Origin: JACVRW01 sp963734365
GTDB taxonomy: Bacteria; Actinomycetota; Thermoleophilia; Solirubrobacterales; Thermoleophilaceae
Reading direction: 5' to 3'
NCBI GenBank assembly: GCA_963734365.1
Contig: CAVTGV010000006.1
Coordinates: 310,001 to 374,000, forward strand
DNA length: 64,000 nt
Each line of letters opens with the position of its first letter. Positions within the stretch are counted from its first letter, which is position 1. This document shows positions 57,557 to 64,000 of the stretch, piece after piece. Below the pieces are notes generated by a model. It saw only the letters and a list, made by a program, of their open reading frames with translations. It was not told the origin of the DNA and made no database searches. Made by a program: the position numbers and the translations under genes.

Positions 57557-58412
57557 TCAGAGCCGGCCGTGGGCCCGCAGCGTGACCAGCGCATCCACCG
57601 TCGTGGCGCCGCGCCAGTCGAGGATCTGCCCGGGCGACCAGTGCCCGAAGTCGAAGTCCCAGCCGCCGTCCTCCTGCTGGCCCGCCTCGAGGCTCTCGCA
57701 GCTCGGTCTCGATCTGCTCGTCGGTGAAGATGGCCCGGCTGCGCAGGCCCGGTGTGGGCGAGAGCACCAGCGGCATCACTCGCTCGCCCTCGAGGCCACC
57801 CTGCACGGCCACGCCGCCATCGGGACCCAGGCGCGGGCGCAGAGCCTCGATGGCCTCGCGCGCGCGCTCCTCCTCGGGCACCCGGTCCAGGAATACGAGC
57901 CCGAACTTGACCCAGTAGGCGCCGCGGGCATCCAGGTCGGCCAGCGTGTCCCAGCACCACCGGCTGGCCCGGTCGAGCCAGTCGCCAGAGCGGCCCGCCT
58001 CGTGCAGGTACCCGGCGATCGACATGGTCAGGAACGAGCCGCCGGGGTGCGGCTGCATCCACGGCCCGTGAGGGAAGTCTGCCGCGCTGGGCAACACGAA
58101 GGGCAGGCTGCCGTCCTCGTCGGCCACGGTGGCCACCCAGGCCATCGCGTCGTCGGTGAGCGAGTCGTCGAGCAGTGCCTCCTCGGAGAGCACGTGAAGA
58201 AGGTGATTGGCCCCCACCACGTCACTGTGGGGCGAGCGCGAGTCGGGCTCCAGCGCGTGGCCGAAGCCCCGGTCGGGGTTTCGGTAGGCGCGCAGTGCGT
58301 TGATTATGGACTCGTCAGGTGCATCGTGGAGCAGCCGCCCGAGGCGCTGGCGGTCGAGCAGGCGGGCGGAGTCGTAGACGAAGGTCTCGGCTGCGGCGAG
58401 GTCGACGGTCAT
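57557..58412 (-). CDS. Alpha/alpha-barrel (prenyltransferase-like) protein, frameshifted
   Basis: Helix-rich protein of about 284 residues after correction, with repeated RNPDRGFGHALEPDSRSP, HPGGSFLTMSIAGYLHE and DEDGSLPFVLPSA, which resemble the tandem alpha-helical toroid of squalene cyclase/prenyltransferase folds. The annotated frame becomes nonsense after TDEQIETELR. Removing one C near 57693 continues as SLEAGQQEDGGWDFDFGHWSPGQILDW to a stop at 57559. It has no catalytic motif. No partner recognised; the next gene upstream is the AraC-type regulator (10 bp). Confidence 0.65.
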
Positions 58413-58422
58413 GCCGGCGACG

Positions 58423-59133
58423 CTACGCCGCCGTGAGCCTCGCGTCTTTGAGAAATCGGACGGGCGTCAGGCCGGTCAGGCGGCGCACGTCCTCGGTCAT
58501 GTGCGCCTGGTCGGCGTAGCCGGCGTCCAGGGCGCGCTCGGCGAGCGACGCGGCGTGAAGTCCCACCAGCCTGCGCAGGCGCAGCACCCGGGCCAGCAGC
58601 TTGGGCCCGTACCCGACCGCCACGGAGGTGCGCCGGCGCAGCTGGCGCTCGCTCACTCCCAGCCGGTCGGCCACACCCGCCACCCGCGTGCCCGGAAGGC
58701 CGAGCAGCCGCGCCGCCTCGACCACCAGAGGGTCGGGCTCGTCCAGGCGCGCGGCCACCGCCGCCAGCAGCATCGCTGCGGGGGCCTGCGCCTCCACCAC
58801 CGCCTCCGTGAGGCGGCGGCCCTCGGGGCCCAGCACCTCCTCGGCGCTGGGCGTGAGGTCGCGCAGCTCGCTGGCCGGCAGGCCGAGCACCGCGGCCACC
58901 GCGCCGGGCCGCAGCCGGATCCCGGTGCTGCGCGTGCCGGCGCGCAGCTCGACCGTGCGCGGACCGGTGTCCGGGCCGGCGACGATCAGCTCGCCCTCGC
59001 TCGTGCGGATCAGGTCCGTGCAGGTGTCGGGGATCACGAGCTGGGAGCGAGGGGCGTCGGTCACGCGCTCCCAGGTGCAGGCCACCAGCGAGGCGAGCGC
59101 GGGCGGGGGAGCGTTCTCGCGGTAGCCGGCCAT
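58423..59133 (-). CDS. AraC-family transcriptional regulator
   Basis: 236 residues. The C-terminal AraC helix-turn-helix is visible: TRVAGVADRLGVSERQLRRRTSVAVGYGPKLL near 165-195 and HMTEDVRRLTGLTPVRFL at the end. The N-terminal part (about 1-110) with LASLVACTWERVT, VIPDTCTDLI and GTRSTGIRLRPGA resembles the sensing domain of DUF6597-type AraC regulators. It is the last gene of the leftward operon 62502-58423, so it may be autoregulatory for the cupin genes. The frame is open upstream to 59634, but the ATG at 59133 gives the family N-terminus. Confidence 0.8.
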   Translation of the reverse strand: MAGYRENAPPPALASLVACTWERVTDAPRSQLVIPDTCTDLIRTSEGELIVAGPDTGPRTVELRAGTRSTGIRLRPGAVAAVLGLPASELRDLTPSAEEVLGPEGRRLTEAVVEAQAPAAMLLAAVAARLDEPDPLVVEAARLLGLPGTRVAGVADRLGVSERQLRRRTSVAVGYGPKLLARVLRLRRLVGLHAASLAERALDAGYADQAHMTEDVRRLTGLTPVRFLKDARLTAA

Positions 59134-59138
59134 TCGGG

Positions 59139-59954
59139 TCAGGCCACGATCACGTCGTTGCGCGCGGCGATCGACGCGTACTGCGACGGGTCCGCCGCGG
59201 CCAGCTCGCGCAGGTAGGTGTCGAGGCCGCTCGGCACGCTCACGTTGAGGAAGCGCGCCGGCACGTCGCCCGGGTTGGAGACGGTGTGCACGTTGCCCGG
59301 CGGGACCAGCGCGTAGCTTCCGGCCGGAGCTTCGTGGCGCTCGTCGCCGAGCAGCACGGTGAGCGTTCCGTCGAGCACGTAGAAGGAGTCGGTGAGGCGC
59401 TCGTGGTAGTGGGGAGGCGGCCCGGTCGCGCCCGCCGCCAGCTCGATCTCCACCACGGCGACCGACCCGAGCGCGTCGTCCGCGCCCGCCTTGAACCAGC
59501 CGCGCGAGCCCGGCCCGAGCTCCAGCTCGTCGCCCCCGCCCGCGGCGAGCACCAGGGCGTCGGCGGCCGGCCGGCCGCCGTCCGGGGGCGGGTCGTGCTG
59601 GTCGAAGTCGCTGGTCAGGCCCGAGCGCAGCCACTCCTCGAAGCCGCAGCCCGGCGCGTGCACGTTCAGCCAGCGCCCGGACTCGGACCGGTAGCCGTGG
59701 GCCACGTCGGGCGGGGCGAGCATGAACTCACCTGGCCCAAGGCGCCGCTGCTCCTGCTCGGCACCGAGGCGGACGTCGAACTCGCCCTCCAGCACGTAGA
59801 AGGCGTCGGCGTGGTGGTGGTGGACGTGGGGATCGGTCTCCCCGGGGCCCGGGGTCTCGGTGAGGACGAGATCCTCGCGCGCGCACTTGATGCGCACGCG
59901 CCCGCGGATGTCCTCGCCCTCGCCGGGGCCGAGCAGGACGGGTGCGTCGCTCAT
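59139..59954 (-). CDS. Bicupin protein
   Basis: 271 residues with two cupin domains. The first has HVHHHHADAFYVLEGEFDVRLG near residue 43, with the His cluster that would bind a metal. The second has PHYHERLTDSFYVLDGTLTVLLG near residue 182, again with His and Glu ligands. The two halves are similar in order. Each ends in a GNVHTVSNPGD or APPDVAHGYRSE strand. It overlaps the DHFR-like gene by four bases. It is a close paralogue of 60613-61442. Reaction unknown; dioxygenase or sugar isomerase are possible. Confidence 0.85.
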   Translation of the reverse strand: MSDAPVLLGPGEGEDIRGRVRIKCAREDLVLTETPGPGETDPHVHHHHADAFYVLEGEFDVRLGAEQEQRRLGPGEFMLAPPDVAHGYRSESGRWLNVHAPGCGFEEWLRSGLTSDFDQHDPPPDGGRPAADALVLAAGGGDELELGPGSRGWFKAGADDALGSVAVVEIELAAGATGPPPHYHERLTDSFYVLDGTLTVLLGDERHEAPAGSYALVPPGNVHTVSNPGDVPARFLNVSVPSGLDTYLRELAAADPSQYASIAARNDVIVA

Positions 59955-60607
59955 TCCGACCTCATCGCCCGGCGCCGCTCGAGCTCGTCCTCCGTGGGTT
60001 CGTCGAGCGCGAAGGAGCCCTTCGGGATCTCACCCGCGCGCGCGTAGGTCGTGATGATCACGCCGGTGGTTGAGAGCTTGGTGTCCTTTAGCTCCAGTCC
60101 GGCCGGGACGGTCCCGTCGCCGAACAGCCGCTTGCCCGAGCCGATCACGACCGGGTAGATCCAGATGCCGAACTCGTCGACCAGGTCCTCGCGCAGCAGC
60201 GTCTGGATCAGGCCGGCGCTGCCGTGCACCTGAAGCTCCGGGCCGTCCTGCTTCTTCAGCTCGCGGATGGCGGTGGGAACGTCGCCCTCGAGCAGGTGGG
60301 AGTTCTGCCAGTCGACGCTGTCCAGCGTGGTGGAGGCCACGTACTTGGTCGCGGAGTTGAGCGGGTCGGCGGCGGGCTCGTCGGAGTGCGGCCAGTGGGC
60401 GGCGAAGATCTCGTAGGTGCGGCGGCCGAGCAGCAGGTCGGCCGGCCTGCTCATGAACTCGGCCATCGCCTGGCCCATCACGTCGTCCCACTGGGTGACT
60501 GACCAGCCGCCCTCGGTGAAGCCGCCGCTCGTGTCCTCCTCGGGGGCGCCGGGCGCCTGCATCACGCCGTCGAGGGTCAGGAAGGTGTTGACGATCAGTT
60601 TGCGCAT
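59951..60607 (-). CDS. DHFR-fold (RibD C-terminal-like) reductase
   Basis: 218 residues: MRKLIVNTFLTLDGVMQAPGAPEEDT, LLLGRRTYEIFAAHWP, LKKQDGPELQVHGSAGLIQTLL and DEFGIWIYPVVIGSGKRLF, all typical of the dihydrofolate-reductase-like family of bacterial RibD-C proteins. They bind NADPH, but most have no known substrate. It sits between two bicupin genes in the same operon, 4 bp into the downstream one and 6 bp from the upstream one, so a common substrate is possible. Confidence 0.85.
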   Translation of the reverse strand: MRKLIVNTFLTLDGVMQAPGAPEEDTSGGFTEGGWSVTQWDDVMGQAMAEFMSRPADLLLGRRTYEIFAAHWPHSDEPAADPLNSATKYVASTTLDSVDWQNSHLLEGDVPTAIRELKKQDGPELQVHGSAGLIQTLLREDLVDEFGIWIYPVVIGSGKRLFGDGTVPAGLELKDTKLSTTGVIITTYARAGEIPKGSFALDEPTEDELERRRAMRSE

Positions 60608-60612
60608 GCCGG

Positions 60613-61442
60613 TCAGGCTACGGGCAGGAAGTCGTAGCGTGAGGCGAGCCTCGCCATCTCGGACGGGTCGGGCGCCTCGCCTGGGGTGAGCGCGGCCGCG
60701 ACCTCCTTGAGGTACTGCTCGAGGCCCGCCGGCGCCATCACGTTGAGCACCCGGACGCGCTCGTCGCCGGGGTTGGAGAAGGTGTGCACGTTGCCGGGCG
60801 GCACGTAGGCGTACGAGCCCGCCGGCGCCTCGTGCGTCTCGTCGCCGATCAGCAGGGTGAGCGTGCCGTCGAGGACCCAGAAGCTGTCGGTCATCCGCTC
60901 GTGGCGGTGGGGCAGCGGACCGGCGAAGCCGGGAGCGATGTCGAACTCGATCAGCGCCATCGAGCCGATGCCGTCGCTGGACCCCGCCTTGATCCAGCGC
61001 CTCGCCCGCCGGGCCCAGGTCGAGGTGGTCGCCCTCGCCCCGGCGGCGAAGCACGCCCGCCGCCGTCCGGCGATGCCGTGTCCTCGGGCACGTTGCGGTC
61101 GTCGAAGTCCGCGCCCGAGCGCAGGTACTCCGCGAAGCCGGCCCCGGGCGCATGGAAGTTGAGCCAGCGGGCGCCCTCGGCCTGGAAGCGGTGCACCATT
61201 CCCGGCGGCACGAGGGCGAAGTCGCCCGGCTCGAGCGCGACCTCCTCGTCGCCCAGCCGAACGCTGAAGTCGCCCTCGATCAGCCAGAAGGCGTCGGCGT
61301 GGTGGTCGTGGACGTGGGGGACGGTCGACGCCGAGCCCCTCGTCTCGGTGAGCACCAGCTCCTCGCGGCCGCACTTGATGCGCAGCCGCTCGTTGATCTC
61401 CTCACCCTCGCCGGGGGAGAAAAGAACCGGCGCGTCGGTCAT
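60613..61442 (-). CDS. Bicupin protein, frameshifted paralogue
   Basis: About 275 residues after correction, closely parallel to the 59139-59954 bicupin. The first cupin is intact (VPHVHDHHADAFWLIEGDFSVRLG). The frame breaks after DTASPDGG; three frames together give EGDHLDLGPAGEAL and then WIKAGSSDGIGSMALIEFDIAP, so two single-base insertions near 61037 and 61000 are needed. The second cupin then reads PHRHERMTDSFWVLDGTLTLLIG. It overlaps the downstream 61439 gene by four bases. Intact unless the changes are real. Confidence 0.75.
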
Positions 61443-62017
61443 CCGGGCATCTTCCGGGCAGAGTAGTCGTAGGTGTGCTCGGCTCGGTATCCGAGCACCC
61501 GGGCGAGCGCCGCCAGCGGGCCGAGCACCACCCGCTGCAACGCGAGCGGCGGTCGCACGAAGTAGATCTCGTCCTCGAAGTGGCGCAGGACCAGCGCCGC
61601 GAGCAGCGGATTGCGCGGGGCTCCCGCCCGGTTGGTCTTGCCCTCGCGAGCGAGAGCGGCCAGCGACTCGAACGCGATCGCGGTCCGGAGCGCCGGCCGG
61701 AAGTCCACGAGCACGTGCACCTCCTCGTCGCCGGCGTTCCAGGCAGCGTGGGGCACACCCGCGGCGGCGACGATCACGTCGCCCTCCTCGAGCTCGTGCT
61801 CCACGCCATCGACCCTCAGGCCGAGCTTGCCCGACAGCACCTCGAAGCGCTCCTCCTGGAGCCGGTGCACATGATCGGGGCCGGTGGTCCAGAACGCGTC
61901 ACCGATCCACTCGACCTGAAGCAGCTCGCCCGCGGTCTCCTCGGAGGTCGCCCGGAACACGGTGCGCAGGCCGGTGACCGGGTTGTCCAGTTGATCGCCG
62001 GATCTGGCCGTGTTCAT
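61439..62017 (-). CDS. Single-domain cupin protein
   Basis: 192 residues with one cupin: DHVHRLQEERFEVLSGKLGLRVDG near residue 48, with His and Glu ligands, and VIVAAAGVPHAAWNAGDEEVHVLVDF for the second half. A helical C-terminal part (110-192) follows, and may pack against a partner. It overlaps both neighbours by four bases, and lies between DUF1772 and a bicupin in the same operon. Function unknown. Confidence 0.8.
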   Translation of the reverse strand: MNTARSGDQLDNPVTGLRTVFRATSEETAGELLQVEWIGDAFWTTGPDHVHRLQEERFEVLSGKLGLRVDGVEHELEEGDVIVAAAGVPHAAWNAGDEEVHVLVDFRPALRTAIAFESLAALAREGKTNRAGAPRNPLLAALVLRHFEDEIYFVRPPLALQRVVLGPLAALARVLGYRAEHTYDYSARKMPG

Positions 62018-62502
62018 CCCGTAGCCCTTCCGTCGAGAACGAGCGCCCAGGCGAGAAGCCCGAAGGCCACCGTCGTCATCACCGTCCGGACGAGGTTCCA
62101 GGCCACCCAGCGCCCCTCGTTGAACTCGTCGCGCACGCGCGCGAGGTCGCCGATCCGGTCGGGATCGCCGGCCGCCTTGAGCGCGTCGTTGAGCGGGACG
62201 TTGATCGCCATCGTGATCACCACCGCGATCAGGAACAGGCCGGTCGCGACGGCCACCCAGGGCAGCGGCGAGCGCCCGAGGTTGGTCGCTGTGGCGGCCA
62301 CCGCGAGCAGCGCGGGACCGGCGAACGCGCTCAGCATGAACCAGGGGTTGATGATCGCGCGGTCGATCGCCTGAAAGGCGCCCACGAAGGTGCGGTCGTC
62401 GGTGTTGTGCAGCCCGGGCATGATCGTGTGCGCGAAGATGGCGAACGCGCCGGCGGCCAGGCCCATCGTCAGTGTGCTGCCGAGCAGGATTGCGGTTCTC
62501 AT
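62014..62502 (-). CDS. DUF1772-family membrane protein
   Basis: A 162-residue protein with four hydrophobic segments: LGSTLTMGLAAGAFAIFAHTIMPGL, ending near residue 31, FMLSAFAGPALLAVAATA, WVAVATGLFLIAVVITMAINVPLND and WNLVRTVMTTVAFGLLAWALVL. The NVPLND and W...R pattern matches DUF1772, a family that includes anthrone oxygenase-like proteins. It is the first gene of a leftward operon running through the cupins to the AraC regulator. Function here unknown. Confidence 0.85.
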   Translation of the reverse strand: MRTAILLGSTLTMGLAAGAFAIFAHTIMPGLHNTDDRTFVGAFQAIDRAIINPWFMLSAFAGPALLAVAATATNLGRSPLPWVAVATGLFLIAVVITMAINVPLNDALKAAGDPDRIGDLARVRDEFNEGRWVAWNLVRTVMTTVAFGLLAWALVLDGRATG

Positions 62503-62570
62503 GGCCCCAACTGAACCGGCTCAGCGCGAGACTGACAATCGCTCAGACGCGCGAATGCATGCGCGAGCGT

Positions 62571-63499
62571 CTAGCGCAGCGAGGCCAGCGTGTGCTCGAG
62601 GCCCTGGTCGAGATCGACCTTGGCCTCCCAACCCAACTCCTCACGCGCGCGCGAGGTGTCGAGGTAGATGTGCTGCACCTCGCCGGGGCGGGGCGGAGCG
62701 TGGTCGGCCTGGAAGCCGTTGTCGGAGTGGCGGGCCAGGGCGTTGACGATGTCGACCACGCTGGTCTGCACGCCGCGCCCGATGTTGATCGAGCCGTGGG
62801 CCTCGTACTCGGCGGCGCGCAGGTTGGCGTCCACCACGTCGCCGACGTAGACGTAGTCGCGCGTCTGCTCGCCGTCGCCGAAGATCTTCGGCGTCCGGCT
62901 CTCGAGCAGGGCACCGCAGAAGATGGCGATCACGCCGGCCTCGCCGAGCGGGTCCTGGCGCGGGCCGAACACGTTGCCGTAGCGCAGCGAGACGGTGTTG
63001 AGGCCGTGCAGGCGGCGATACAGCTCGCAGTACTGCTCGGCGCAGAACTTGGACAGCCCGTAGGGCGCCTCCGGGGCCACCGGGTGGTCCTCCGGGCGCG
63101 GGCAGCACCTGGCCCTCGCCGTAGATGGCGCCGCCCGTGGAGGTGTTCACGATCCGCTGGACCCCGTGCGCCTGGGCGGCCCTCGAGCACGTTGATGGTG
63201 CCGCCGACGTTGATGGCGGAGTCGTGCGCCGGGTCGGCCACCGACTTGCGCACGTCGATCTGGGCGGCGAGGTGGAAGATCGTCTCGGGCCTCGCCTGCC
63301 CGACCGCACCCGCCACCGCCTCGGCATCGCGGATGTCGACCTCCTGGAGCTGGGCGCCGTTGCTCAGCGCGCTCTCCAGGTTCTCCCGCTTGCCGGTGGA
63401 GAGGTCGTCGACCACGGTGACCTCGTCGCCCCGCTCGAGCAGGGCGTCCACGATGTTCGAGCCGATGAACCCGGCGCCGCCGGTTACCAGGGTCCTCAT
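62571..63499 (-). CDS. GalE-like NAD-dependent sugar epimerase (two frameshifts)
   Basis: About 308 residues after correction. The first frame gives the nucleotide loop GGAGFIGSNIVDAL, FHLAAQIDVRKSVADP and INVGGTINVLE. After one extra G near 63184 the sequence continues AAQAHGVQRIVNTSTGGAIYGEG; after another near 63100 it continues EDHPVAPEAPYGLSK with the catalytic Tyr-x-x-x-Lys. The rest reads LYRRLHGLNTVSLRYGNVFGPRQDPLGEAGV, ending in a stop at 62573. It would interconvert UDP-glucose and UDP-galactose or act on a related UDP-sugar. Confidence 0.8.
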
Positions 63500-63547
63500 G
63501 GGGGCCGGACTCTAGAGCGTCGGCGGTCCGCCCGGTAGGGTCGGCCT

Positions 63548-64000
63548 GTGGCCCCGGGTGCTCTCGACACGAGCTTCGCCGGCGATGGGAAGAGGACGAT
63601 CAACTTCGGCGGCGTGGACGCCGCCTCGGTGGTGCTGGTGCAGCCGAACGGGAGGATCGTCGTCGCGGGCGGCGGCGGGCCCGCGCACTCGTTCTGCGTC
63701 GCCCGCCTGAAGGCCAACGGCACGTTCGACACCACCTTCAGCTCCAGCGGAAGGCGCAGGATCGGATTCGGCGGCGACAACGAGGACGCCTTCGGCGGAG
63801 CGCTGCAGCCGGACGGCAAGATCGTGCTCGTGGGGCGCTCGGACCTGAAGGTCGCGGTCGCGCGGCTGAACCGCAACGGCTCGCTCGACACCAGCTTCGA
63901 CGGCGACGGCAAGAAGACGTTCAGCTGGGGGTCGCTGAGTCACGCGACGGACGTGCTCGTGTTGCCCAACGGCAAGCTGCTGGTGGCCGGCTTCTCGGGG
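63548..64000 (+). CDS. Delta-60 repeat protein, partial
   Basis: The frame from the GTG at 63548 is open to the window end, so about 150 residues are visible. They contain repeats of about 60 residues: ALDTSFAGDGKRTINFGG, VVLVQPNGRIVVAGG, TFDTTFSSSGRRRIGFGG, ALQPDGKIVLVG, SLDTSFDGDGKKTFSWG and LVLPNGKLLVAG. This is the delta-60 pattern found in bacterial cell-surface or secreted beta-propeller proteins. No signal peptide is visible at this start, so the true N-terminus could be elsewhere. Divergent from the epimerase. Confidence 0.8.
   Translation, partial: MAPGALDTSFAGDGKRTINFGGVDAASVVLVQPNGRIVVAGGGGPAHSFCVARLKANGTFDTTFSSSGRRRIGFGGDNEDAFGGALQPDGKIVLVGRSDLKVAVARLNRNGSLDTSFDGDGKKTFSWGSLSHATDVLVLPNGKLLVAGFSG

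Overview
The window is high-GC DNA with dense, overlapping genes. It looks like chromosome from an actinobacterium, most likely the Thermoleophilia/Solirubrobacterales side. This is inferred from GC and codon bias, F420/LLM-type oxidoreductases, class II NrdJ with NrdR, secreted proteins with Arg/Lys/Cys-rich or Ala/Pro-rich linkers, and delta-60 and calcium-binding repeat proteins. No rRNA, tRNA, CRISPR array or prophage was recognised.

Region 1 (1-24,248) is a cell-surface glycan locus. It holds several glycosyltransferases, a glutamine-dependent asparagine synthase-like amidotransferase, an SGNH hydrolase, a Wzx-like flippase, methyltransferases, and a complete predicted pseudaminic acid (nonulosonic acid) pathway at 9,834-15,753: PseB dehydratase, PseC aminotransferase, a PseG hydrolase fused to a PseH-like acetyltransferase, PseI synthase, an SpsF-type CMP-transferase in the PseF position, and the associated methylase. 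It continues with a large membrane protein, a GT2-GT4 double glycosyltransferase, and a Wzm/Wzt exporter whose ATPase carries a C-terminal glycan-binding domain. The sugar is made, activated, added to a chain and exported by genes that lie together.

Region 2 (24,281-45,456) is housekeeping and accessory metabolism: an SDR, a TylF-type methyltransferase, YccF, TypA/BipA, an M20 peptidase, an anti-sigma type ATPase, an aldo/keto reductase, two LLM flavin/F420 oxidoreductases, an MmyB-type regulator beside an NTF2-like protein, an EamA permease, a PspC protein, a TetR/MFS divergent pair with a clear operator, an MBL-fold hydrolase and a PaiB-like protein. A 166-bp near-symmetric palindrome sits between the convergent EamA and PspC genes and supplies both stop codons.

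Region 3 (45,457-50,640) is looser: a secreted trypsin-like protease, a secreted SGNH protein, a duplicated cupredoxin-like lipoprotein, a STAS/SEC14-like protein, and relics of an IS481 transposase and an MFS transporter.

Region 4 (50,640-64,000) has nrdR-nrdJ with probable tandem NrdR boxes, a secreted copper-radical (galactose/glyoxal oxidase-like) oxidase, a calcium-binding repeat protein, a tightly overlapping operon (DUF1772, cupin, bicupin, DHFR-like, bicupin, AraC), a GalE-like epimerase, and the start of a delta-60 repeat protein.

A window-wide oddity: at least thirteen sites carry single-base frameshifts inside otherwise well-conserved genes, mostly one extra G or C. This fits sequencing or assembly errors better than gene decay, and it affects how genes at 9.8, 18.3, 27.0, 31.6-31.9, 39.2, 41.2, 42.5, 57.7, 61.0 and 63.1 kb should be read.
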